This document shows, piece after piece, positions 1-5,563 of a stretch of DNA of 5,803 nt. The notes beneath the pieces are model-generated. The model was given only the letters and a program-made list of their open reading frames with translations, searched no databases and was not told the DNA's origin. The translations under genes were made by a program, and so were the position numbers. Numbering within the stretch: the stretch's first letter is position 1; the number at the start of each line of letters is the position of its first letter. Origin of the DNA: Rhizobiaceae bacterium (GTDB lineage: Bacteria; Pseudomonadota; Alphaproteobacteria; Rhizobiales; Rhizobiaceae); the NCBI GenBank assembly GCA_014380965.1, contig JACMIV010000383.1:1-5803 (forward strand). Reading direction: 5' to 3'.

Positions 1-781
1 CGTCGCCGACAAGCTGCCGCCCCTTCGTCTGGCGCAGGCGCTGGCGCGACAGGGCGAGCGCGAGCTGTCCGGCTAGGAACTCGTCATAGGCCAGTCGTTT
101 CCAGAAGGCTCCGACCGGGTCGAGATCTGCGGCGTCCGTCGGATCGTGGAGGCGCTTCAACGCAGCCTGGAAGCGTGGAAAGGCCTCTCGGGCGACCACG
201 GCCGGGTCGATCCACTCCGGCAGATCGGGCACCTCCGCGAGCGCGCCCGCGACCGCCTTCCGCAACACTTTCGGCGTGAGGCCCGCCGTCAGAGGATAGA
301 CCGGCTCGACGAGCGGCAGGCCCTCGGCTTCGGCGATCGGGCAGACGAAATCGGGATGCACCATTTGCGGCCGGCCGTTGAACCACTCGACTTTGCCGGA
401 TACGAGCATCGTTTCGCCCGGCGGCAGCAGCTTCTCCATCCAGCCGGACTGCGCGCGGAAATAGGTGAGGGCGATCTCGCCAGTCTCATCCTGGGCGAAG
501 ACGCGGTAGGGCATGTGCCGAGCGTCGCGCGGCGGCGGCTGGTGGCGGTCGATGCGGACGGTCAGCGTTGCGATCGTCCCTTCCGGCACTGTCGCGACCT
601 CCCCGCGCCGGCGCCGGTCCACGAGCCCCGTCGGCAGATGGAAAAGGAGATCGCGCACCCGCAGAGCTACGTCCGCGCCTGAAGGCAGGAGCAGCGTCTT
701 CAGGAAGCCGGCGACCTTTGGTCCCACTCCCTCGATGGTCGTGACGGCGGCGAAGAGGGGGTCGAGGATCGTTGGGCGCAT
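1..781 (-). CDS. recG: ATP-dependent DNA helicase RecG, N-terminal part (cut by left edge)
   Basis: RecG is a cytoplasmic superfamily 2 dsDNA translocase that regresses stalled replication forks and processes Holliday junctions and R-loops. Reading the minus strand from ATG at 781 gives 260 uninterrupted codons beginning MRPTILDPLFAAVTTIEGVGPK. A helix-hairpin-type GVGPK lies at residues 18-22, followed by DLLFHLP and VDRRRRGE. The OB-fold wedge domain that grips the junction follows, ending around EWFNGRPQMVHP (132-143). The linker motif VYPLTAGLT (161-169) and the helix RLAYDEFLAGQLALALSR (229-246) are typical of the family and sit just before the helicase core. The Walker A and later motifs would lie outside the window; RecG is usually about 700 residues. 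The start matches the usual RecG N-terminus. There is no Shine-Dalgarno sequence before it. It is transcribed divergently from sdhE-mfd. The family call is firm; only the missing two thirds cannot be judged. Confidence 0.95.
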   Translation of the reverse strand, partial: MRPTILDPLFAAVTTIEGVGPKVAGFLKTLLLPSGADVALRVRDLLFHLPTGLVDRRRRGEVATVPEGTIATLTVRIDRHQPPPRDARHMPYRVFAQDETGEIALTYFRAQSGWMEKLLPPGETMLVSGKVEWFNGRPQMVHPDFVCPIAEAEGLPLVEPVYPLTAGLTPKVLRKAVAGALAEVPDLPEWIDPAVVAREAFPRFQAALKRLHDPTDAADLDPVGAFWKRLAYDEFLAGQLALALSRQRLRQTKGRQLVGD

Positions 782-792
782 CGGGGCGGAGG

Positions 793-798
793 TTTATA
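793..798 (-). promoter_or_regulatory. possible -10 element for recG
   Basis: On the minus strand TATAAA reads from 798 to 793, ending 11 bases before the recG ATG at 781. A transcript starting about 7 bases downstream would have a leader of only about 5 bases, so it would be nearly leaderless, which fits the absence of a Shine-Dalgarno sequence. No good -35 hexamer is visible 16-18 bases upstream, so the call rests on one AT-rich hexamer in GC-rich DNA and is weak. Confidence 0.25.
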
Positions 799-838
799 GG
801 CTCGGGCCGTGGAGGCAAGGGTCGGACAAAATGGACGT

Positions 839-864
839 CCTCCTTTTCCCCTCCAGGGAGGAGG
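839..864. repeat. imperfect inverted repeat (hairpin) in the recG-sdhE gap
   Basis: CCTCCT at 839-844 pairs with AGGAGG at 859-864. A TTT bulge follows, then CCC at 848-850 pairs with GGG at 856-858 around a 5-base loop. The sequence after it (GGGAGGAGGTG, then GGATGAGG) resembles, from memory, the GGGAGAAGGTG...GGATGAGG intergenic repeats common in Rhizobiales. There is no T-tract, so it is not an obvious terminator. Confidence 0.45.
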
Positions 865-876
865 TGCCCGACGGAC

Positions 877-913
877 GGATGAGGTGAAGGCGGTGGAGAA
901 CGTCTCCTCATCC
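877..913. repeat. 8-bp perfect inverted repeat with 21-base spacer
   Basis: GGATGAGG at 877-884 is the exact reverse complement of CCTCATCC at 906-913. A competing small hairpin lies inside: GGAGA at 895-899 pairs with TCTCC at 903-907 around ACG. The two folds share bases 906-907 and so exclude each other in part. This is probably part of a dispersed intergenic repeat and not a control element for one gene. Confidence 0.45.
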
Positions 914-914
914 T

Positions 915-936
915 GCTCCCGAGCCTGTCGAGGAGC
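915..936. repeat. REP-like hairpin
   Basis: GCTCC at 915-919 pairs with GGAGC at 932-936, and CGA at 920-922 pairs with TCG at 928-930, with A931 bulged and a 5-base loop. The core GAGCCTGTCGAGGA resembles the widespread bacterial REP-type hairpin CCTGAGCCTGTCGAAGG as I remember it. Membership in a repeat family is inferred from that resemblance only, since a second copy is not present in this window. Confidence 0.4.
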
Positions 937-998
937 GCGACTTTCTCCCCAGGGTAGACGATAGCAAATCGAGATCGTCGCACCGTTTGGCGTGCGGG

Positions 999-1027
999 CT
1001 GACACACCTGCGATCGCTCTATATACG
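999..1027 (+). promoter_or_regulatory. candidate sigma-70-type promoter for sdhE-mfd
   Basis: CTGACA at 999-1004 is one mismatch from the TTGACA -35 consensus. TATACG at 1022-1027 lies 17 bases downstream; the overlapping TATATA at 1020-1025 is a better -10 hexamer but with a short 15-base spacer. Transcription would begin near 1033-1035, leaving a leader of about 24 bases before the sdhE ATG at 1058. This placement also argues against the upstream in-frame ATG at 992, which lies before the promoter. Confidence 0.45.
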
Positions 1028-1057
1028 AACCCGACCTCGTTACAGGCAGACATCGAC

Positions 1058-1354
1058 ATGACAGGCACCCGCCGCTCCTCGACCGATCTCGACGTCCGTC
1101 GCCGCAAGGCGCTGTTCCGCTCCTGGCACAGGGGGACGCGTGAGATGGACCTCGTGCTCGGCCGCTTCGCTGATGCCGAGATCGGCACGCTGCCGGACGA
1201 CGAGATGGGCGACTACGAACTCCTGATGGAAGCGCCGGATCGCGACCTCTTCCAGTGGCTGACGGGCGAGGCTCCGACGCCCGACAACTACGACACCCCC
1301 GTCTTCCGCCGCATCAAGGATTTCTACGGCGCCGACGGGGCGATGATCGCGTGA
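1058..1354 (+). CDS. sdhE: FAD assembly factor SdhE (succinate dehydrogenase assembly factor 2 family)
   Basis: SdhE is a small soluble protein that promotes covalent attachment of FAD to the SdhA subunit of succinate dehydrogenase (respiratory complex II). The product is 98 residues, normal for the family. The signature RGxxExD is present as RGTREMD at residues 25-31, preceded by the usual DVRRRKALFRSWH and followed by LVLGRFAD; the DLFQWLTG block in the second half is also typical. I chose ATG 1058 because MTGTRRSSTDLDVRRRK is the family-like N-terminus. An upstream in-frame ATG at 992 would add 22 unrelated residues and precede the candidate promoter. The ribosome binding site is weak (AGG at 1044-1046). 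The stop codon TGA at 1352-1354 overlaps the GTG start of mfd, suggesting co-transcription and coupled translation, although the two products act in unrelated pathways. Confidence 0.93.
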   Translation: MTGTRRSSTDLDVRRRKALFRSWHRGTREMDLVLGRFADAEIGTLPDDEMGDYELLMEAPDRDLFQWLTGEAPTPDNYDTPVFRRIKDFYGADGAMIA

Positions 1355-4300
1355 AGACCGCGGACAGACTGAAGAAGGCGCTGTCGGGCCGCGAGGGCTT
1401 CTCGATCGGCAACGTCATCGACGGCTACGAGCCATTTCTGTTGGCCGAGATCGCGCGAGAACGGTCGGGCAAGGCCCCGCTCGTCTTCGTGATGCGCAAC
1501 GGCAACCGCATGGCCGAACTCGAGGACGCGCTGCGCTTCGTCGCGCCCGATCTGCCGATCCTGTCGCTGCCGGCCTGGGACTGCCTTCCCTACGACCGCG
1601 TCGGCCCCTCGGCCGACGCGGCGTCCATGCGCCTTTCGGCGATGTCGGCGCTCGGGATCCTGCGCAAGGAGCCGCATCGCGCCCTCGTCCTCACGACCGC
1701 CAACGCGCTGCTCCAGAAGATGCCGCCCGCGCAGGTCCTGGCCGACGAGACGATCGGCGCGAAGGCGAGCGGGCGCATCTCGATGGACCACATCGTGCGC
1801 GTGCTTCAGCGCGGCGGCTTCGAGCGCGTCGCGACCGTGCGAGAGAAGGGCGAGTTCGCTATCCGCGGCGGCATTCTCGATCTCTTCGCGCCGAGCGACG
1901 AGGAGCCGATCCGGCTCGACTTCTTCGGCGACACGCTGGAATCGATCCGCGCCTTCGATCCGGCCACGCAGCGCACGACGGCCCAGCGCAAGAGCTTCGA
2001 GCTCGCCCCCGTCAGCGAGGTGACGCTGAAGGACGAGACGATCAGCCGCTTCCGCACCAACTACATCAAGCGCTTCGGCGCTCCGGCTCGAAACGACGGG
2101 CTCTATACGGCGATCTCCGAAGGGCGGCGCTTCTCCGGCATGGAGCACTGGCTGCCGCTGTTCTACGAGCGCCTCGACACGCTGTTCGACTATACCGCCG
2201 GGATGCCGATGGTGCTCGACCATCTGGTCGCCGAAGCGATCTCCGAACGGCGCAAGACGATCCAGGACCATTACGACAGCCGCAAGCGCGGGGCGGGCGA
2301 GGGGACTGTCGATGCCGTGCCCTACAATCCCGTCGAACCGGACGACCTCTACCTCTCCGACGACGAACTTGCCGGAGGCTTAGCCAGCGCCGACCCGATC
2401 CGCCTCTCGTCCTATGCCCTGTCGGATGTCGGTGGGCAGAAGACGATCAATCTGGAAGTCTCGCGCGGGCGCAACTTCGCTGCCGAGCGCGCGGCGGGCG
2501 ACGTCAACGTCTTCGAACGGGCCGTGGAGCATATCTCAGCCCTTCGCGCCGATGGGCGAAAGATCATCCTCGCCGCCTGGAGCGAGGGCTCGCGCGAACG
2601 CCTCGTCCAGGTCGTCGAAGAGCACGGGCTCGGCAATATCAAGTTCGTCGAGAGTTACAAACAGGCGCTCGAAGCCCCGAAAAATATCGTCGCCTCGGCC
2701 GTGCTCGGGATCGAGGCCGGTTTCGAGACGGATCGCATCGTCGTCATCGGCGAGCAGGACATCCTCGGCGACCGTCTCGTCCGGCGCGCCAGGCGCAAGA
2801 AGCGTGGCGCCGACTTCATCGCCGAAGTGTCCGGCCTCGACGAGGGCGACATCGTCGTCCATGTCGATCACGGCATCGGCAAGTTCGTCGGCCTCCGAAC
2901 CATCACGGCCGCCGGCGCGCCGCACGATTGCCTCGAACTGCGCTATTCCGGCGACGACCGGCTGTTCTTGCCCGTCGAGAACATCGAACTCCTGTCGCGC
3001 TATGGCGGCGAGGGGTCGGAAGCGATGCTCGACAGGCTGGGCGGCGGGGCGTGGCAGGCGAGGAAGGCCAAGCTCAAAAAGCGCCTTCTCGACATGGCCG
3101 GCGCCCTCATCCGCATCGCCGCCGAGCGCATGACGCGCGGCGCGCCGAAGCTGCTGCCGCCGGAGGGGCTCTGGGGCGAGTTCGCCGCGCGCTTCCCCTA
3201 CGAGGAGACCGAGGACCAGCAGGCCGCGATCGACGCCGTCACGGACGATCTTGGCGCAGGCCGTCCGATGGACCGGCTCATCTGCGGCGACGTCGGTTTC
3301 GGCAAGACGGAGGTGGCGCTGCGCGCCGCCTTCATCGCAGCGATGAACGGGCTGCAGGTCGCGGTCGTCGTGCCGACGACGCTGCTCGCCCGCCAGCATT
3401 TCAAGACCTTCTCCGAGCGCTTCCACGGCCTGCCGCTGAACGTCGCGCAGGCCTCGCGGCTCGTCGCGGCCAAGGACCTCGCGACCACCAAGAGGGGCGT
3501 CACGGACGGCACGATCGACATCGTAATCGGTACCCACGCGTTGTTGGGCAAAGGGATCATCTTCAAGAACCTCGGCCTTCTCGTCGTCGACGAGGAGCAG
3601 CATTTCGGCGTCAAGCACAAGGAGCGGCTGAAGGAGCTGAAGAGCGACATCCACGTCCTCACGCTCTCCGCGACGCCCATCCCGCGCACGCTGCAGCTCG
3701 CCTTGACGGGCGTGCGCGAGCTCTCGCTGATCACCACGGCACCCGTCGACCGCATGGCGGTCCGCACCTTCATCACGCCCTTCGACCCGCTCGTGGTGCG
3801 CGAGACGCTTCTGCGCGAGCGCTACCGCGGCGGACAGAGCTTCTACGTCGTCCCGCGCCTCTCGGACCTGCCCGGCATTCACGATTTCCTGTCGGAGCAC
3901 GTGCCGGAGCTGAAGGTCGCCGTCGCGCATGGCCAGATGGCGGCCGGCGAGCTCGAAGACATCATGAACGCATTCTACGAAGGCCAGTACGACGTACTGC
4001 TCTCGACGACGATCGTGGAGTCCGGGCTCGACATACCGTCGGCGAATACGATGATCGTACACAGAGCCGACATGTTCGGCCTCGCCCAGCTGTACCAGCT
4101 CCGCGGCCGCGTCGGGCGTTCGAAAGCAAGGGCTTATGCCCTGATGACGATCCCCGCCAACAAGACGCCCACAGCCCAGGCCGAGCGCCGCCTCAAGGTT
4201 CTCCAATCCCTGGACACACTCGGCGCCGGCTTTCAGCTCGCCAGCCACGACCTCGATCAGCGCGGCGCCGGCAATCTTCTTGGCGACGAGCAGAGCGGGC

Positions 4301-4860
4301 ACGTGAAGGAGGTTGGTTTCGAGCTCTACCAACAGATGCTCGAAGAGGCCGTGGCCGAGATGAAGGGCGAGGAGACGGCCGGCGACGGCCAGTGGTCGCC
4401 ACAGATCACGCTCGGCACCGCGGTCATGATTCCAGAGGCTTACGTCCCGGACCTGCAGCTCCGCATGAGCCTCTACCGCCGCCTTGCCGATCTCGCCGAC
4501 ATCCGCGAGATCGACGCCTTCGGCGCCGAGATGATCGACCGCTTCGGCCCTATGCCCGACGAGGTGGAGCATCTCCTCAAGGTCGTCTTCATCAAGTCGC
4601 TTTGCCGCAAGGCCAATATCGAGAAGCTCGACGCCGGCCCGAAAGGCATCGTCATCCAGTTCCGCGACAAGACCTTCGCCAATCCGGGGGCGCTCGTGCG
4701 CTACATCGGCGAGCAGGGATCTGCCGCGAAAATTCGGCCCGACCAGTCGATCGTCCTCATCCGCGACTGGCCCCAGCCGGAGAAACGCCTGACCGGCGCG
4801 GCGACGATCGCGACGCAACTGGCACGGTTCGTGGACGAGGCGGGGAAGAAAGCGGCGTGA
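1351..4860 (+). CDS. mfd: transcription-repair coupling factor Mfd
   Basis: Mfd displaces RNA polymerase stalled at DNA lesions and recruits UvrA for nucleotide excision repair. The 1169-residue product matches the normal family length of about 1150-1180. Domains in order: a UvrB-homology module in roughly the first 330 residues (LPAWDCLPYDRVGPS at 73-87, RGGILDLFAP at 172-181); the RNA polymerase-interacting CarD-like domain starting near GLDEGDIVVHVDHGIGKFVG (495-514); and the RecG-like translocase with Walker A GDVGFGKT (646-653), Walker B DEEQ (747-750), SATPIPRTL (773-781) and motif VI QLYQLRGRVGRS (913-924). RGAGNLLG (971-978) lies in the translocation module after it, and the C-terminal autoinhibitory D7 domain starts near MIPEAYVPDLQLRMSLY (1026). 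All key motifs are intact, with no frameshift. I chose GTG 1351, overlapping the sdhE stop as GTGA, because it gives the usual N-terminus. The in-frame ATG at 1255 would add 32 residues that are an out-of-frame reading of sdhE. No clear terminator follows. Confidence 0.97.
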   Translation: MKTADRLKKALSGREGFSIGNVIDGYEPFLLAEIARERSGKAPLVFVMRNGNRMAELEDALRFVAPDLPILSLPAWDCLPYDRVGPSADAASMRLSAMSALGILRKEPHRALVLTTANALLQKMPPAQVLADETIGAKASGRISMDHIVRVLQRGGFERVATVREKGEFAIRGGILDLFAPSDEEPIRLDFFGDTLESIRAFDPATQRTTAQRKSFELAPVSEVTLKDETISRFRTNYIKRFGAPARNDGLYTAISEGRRFSGMEHWLPLFYERLDTLFDYTAGMPMVLDHLVAEAISERRKTIQDHYDSRKRGAGEGTVDAVPYNPVEPDDLYLSDDELAGGLASADPIRLSSYALSDVGGQKTINLEVSRGRNFAAERAAGDVNVFERAVEHISALRADGRKIILAAWSEGSRERLVQVVEEHGLGNIKFVESYKQALEAPKNIVASAVLGIEAGFETDRIVVIGEQDILGDRLVRRARRKKRGADFIAEVSGLDEGDIVVHVDHGIGKFVGLRTITAAGAPHDCLELRYSGDDRLFLPVENIELLSRYGGEGSEAMLDRLGGGAWQARKAKLKKRLLDMAGALIRIAAERMTRGAPKLLPPEGLWGEFAARFPYEETEDQQAAIDAVTDDLGAGRPMDRLICGDVGFGKTEVALRAAFIAAMNGLQVAVVVPTTLLARQHFKTFSERFHGLPLNVAQASRLVAAKDLATTKRGVTDGTIDIVIGTHALLGKGIIFKNLGLLVVDEEQHFGVKHKERLKELKSDIHVLTLSATPIPRTLQLALTGVRELSLITTAPVDRMAVRTFITPFDPLVVRETLLRERYRGGQSFYVVPRLSDLPGIHDFLSEHVPELKVAVAHGQMAAGELEDIMNAFYEGQYDVLLSTTIVESGLDIPSANTMIVHRADMFGLAQLYQLRGRVGRSKARAYALMTIPANKTPTAQAERRLKVLQSLDTLGAGFQLASHDLDQRGAGNLLGDEQSGHVKEVGFELYQQMLEEAVAEMKGEETAGDGQWSPQITLGTAVMIPEAYVPDLQLRMSLYRRLADLADIREIDAFGAEMIDRFGPMPDEVEHLLKVVFIKSLCRKANIEKLDAGPKGIVIQFRDKTFANPGALVRYIGEQGSAAKIRPDQSIVLIRDWPQPEKRLTGAATIATQLARFVDEAGKKAA

Positions 4861-4873
4861 GGAGAGCGCTCGA

Positions 4874-4902
4874 TTTCCAAAGTTATGCTAGCATTTTATG
4901 CT
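4874..4902 (+). promoter_or_regulatory. candidate hicAB promoter
   Basis: TTTCCA at 4874-4879 and TATGCT at 4897-4902 are separated by 17 bases and each match 4 of 6 positions of the sigma-70 consensus. Transcription would begin near 4909, about 27 bases before the hicA start. An alternative is TTGCAT at 4903-4908 with TATCGT at 4924-4929, but its spacer is short (15 bases). Under either choice the tandem palindromes overlap the promoter, as expected for autorepression by HicB. Confidence 0.4.
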
Positions 4903-4910
4903 TGCATTTT
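4885..4910. promoter_or_regulatory. tandem palindromes, probable HicB operator
   Basis: Two adjacent 13-bp units differ at one base: ATGCTAGCATTTT at 4885-4897 and ATGCTTGCATTTT at 4898-4910. The first 10 bases of unit one form a perfect palindrome; in unit two the palindrome is broken only at the central pair. HicB antitoxins with a ribbon-helix-helix domain are known to repress their own operons by binding inverted repeats in the promoter, which is the likely use here. The surrounding 4871-4930 has 21 G or C in 60 bases (35 percent), far below the neighbouring genes. Confidence 0.65.
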
Positions 4911-4935
4911 GTGAGAAATTGGGTATCGTTTCGGG

Positions 4936-5190
4936 ATGAACGGCAAGCAGCGGAAAGTCCTCGCGAGGGTGTTTTCAAACCCATTGATCGGCACCGTCGA
5001 TTGGGCCGACATCGAGAGCTTGCTCGTTGCAGCCGGATGCGAGGTCATCGAGGGATCGGGTTCGCGGGTGAAATTTGTCCATGGAACCGAAGTCGAGACG
5101 TTCCATCGACCGCATCCCGACCGGGAAGCCAAACGTTATCAGGTTGGGGCCGCGCGCGCTTTTCTCACCCGAATCGGAGTGAAGCCATGA
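4936..5190 (+). CDS. hicA: type II toxin-antitoxin toxin, HicA family mRNA interferase
   Basis: HicA toxins are small dsRBD-like proteins that cleave mRNA and tmRNA until neutralised by HicB. The product is 84 residues, beginning MNGKQRKVLARVFSNP and continuing WADIESLLVAAGCEVIEGSGSRVKF. The second half holds FHRPHPDREAKRYQVGAARAFLTRIGV (56-82), the family's conserved His-Pro block and final helix. The best-studied HicA proteins have a catalytic His just after Gly-Ser in the central strand; here that position appears to be Arg44 (GSR), as I recall for a broad proteobacterial subfamily, so His57 or His60 may matter instead. The ATG at 4936 gives the usual subfamily N-terminus, but its ribosome binding site is poor: GGG at 4933-4935 abuts the start. 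The stop overlaps the hicB start as ATGA. Composition is about 60 percent GC, slightly below mfd. Confidence 0.88.
   Translation: MNGKQRKVLARVFSNPLIGTVDWADIESLLVAAGCEVIEGSGSRVKFVHGTEVETFHRPHPDREAKRYQVGAARAFLTRIGVKP
5176..5179 (+). promoter_or_regulatory. ribosome binding site of hicB
   Basis: GGAG lies 7 bases before the ATG at 5187, inside the 3' end of hicA. It supports 5187 over the second Met codon at 5196, and is clearly stronger than anything before hicA. Confidence 0.7.
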
Positions 5191-5525
5191 GCAGCATGAC
5201 GTATCGCGGCTATGCCGCCCGTATCGAATTCGACGACGAGGATGGCATCTTCTTCGGCCGTGTCGCAGGCATCAGGGACGGGGTGACCTTCCACGCGGAC
5301 AATGTCACCGAGCTGAGGGCCGCCTTCCACGAGGCTGTGGACGACTATATCGAAACCTGCTCGGCCATCGGCAAAGATCCGCAGAAGCCCTACTCCGGCA
5401 AAGTCATGTTTCGTATTTCCCCGGAGGTGCACGCCCGCGCTGCGGTTGCCGCGGAACTGGCGGGTACGAGCCTTAATGAATGGGCGGAAGACGCTCTCTC
5501 CAAGGCGGCTGGACGCAAGGCCTGA
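5187..5525 (+). CDS. hicB: type II toxin-antitoxin antitoxin, HicB family
   Basis: HicB binds and blocks HicA and represses the operon. The 112-residue product has the two expected parts. Residues 6-60 form the partial RNase H-like HicB fold, with YRGYAARIEFDDEDGIFFGRVAGI and the helix ELRAAFHEAVDDYIETCSAIGK. Residues 71-108 form a ribbon-helix-helix DNA-binding domain: the strand KVMFRIS (72-78), a first helix PEVHARAAVAAELAG, and a second helix SLNEWAEDALSKAA. The toxin-first order, ATGA overlap with hicA and a strong GGAG ribosome binding site fit a coupled toxin-antitoxin operon. The DNA-binding domain makes HicB the natural ligand of the tandem palindromes at 4885-4910. The gene is complete and in frame, and ends 24 bp short of a convergent transporter gene. 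Confidence 0.92.
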   Translation: MSSMTYRGYAARIEFDDEDGIFFGRVAGIRDGVTFHADNVTELRAAFHEAVDDYIETCSAIGKDPQKPYSGKVMFRISPEVHARAAVAAELAGTSLNEWAEDALSKAAGRKA

Positions 5526-5540
5526 AGAGGCTGGTTTGAT

Positions 5541-5563
5541 CGGCCGAACTTATTTCGCGGCCG
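5541..5563. repeat. GC-rich inverted repeat between convergent hicB and transporter gene
   Basis: CGGCCG at 5541-5546 pairs with CGGCCG at 5558-5563 around an 11-base loop, with two or three weaker pairs extending outward. Its position between convergent genes suggests a possible bidirectional terminator. However, there is no T-tract on either side and the right arm lies inside the 3' end of the transporter gene, so the function is doubtful. Confidence 0.25.

Larger units (their letters stand above)
782..1057. other. divergent intergenic region between recG and sdhE
   Basis: This 276-bp stretch separates the divergent recG and sdhE starts. I see no credible coding sequence: the open frames crossing it are low-complexity shadows rich in Arg, Pro and Ser that overlap the real genes. 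It holds a candidate promoter at each end, and between about 839 and 936 three short inverted repeats, listed separately, that look like decayed dispersed intergenic repeat elements. Confidence 0.7.

Noticed and set aside
146..682. 178-codon plus-strand open frame over recG
   Set aside because: It is antisense to a clear RecG reading frame and has no recognisable domain.
992..1057. N-terminal extension of sdhE from ATG 992
   Set aside because: The extra 22 residues are not family-like and would begin upstream of the best promoter candidate.
486..1188. Minus-strand open frames spanning the recG start and the intergenic region
   Set aside because: They are Arg, Ser and Pro-rich low-complexity readings, off-frame to recG or antisense to sdhE, without ribosome binding sites or domains.
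1255..1350. N-terminal extension of mfd from the in-frame ATG at 1255
   Set aside because: The added 32 residues are an off-frame reading of the conserved sdhE C-terminus and have no Mfd-like features. The GTG at 1351 gives the usual length and N-terminus.
2536..4818. 760-codon open frame on the minus strand, antisense to mfd
   Set aside because: It lies wholly opposite an intact mfd and shows no recognisable domain. Long antisense open frames are expected when GC-rich codons are read in reverse, and its Asp, Glu, Arg and Leu-rich makeup fits this.
4864..4871. GAGCGCTC palindrome just after mfd as a terminator
   Set aside because: It is a perfect 8-bp palindrome with no loop and no following T-tract, so it cannot form a useful terminator hairpin.
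2928..5525. 865-codon plus-strand open frame that ends with hicB
   Set aside because: All but the last part is an Arg, Pro and Ala-rich off-frame reading of mfd that happens to run into the hicB frame without a stop. Only the segment from 5187, with its own ribosome binding site and HicB domains, is real; it is not a fusion protein.
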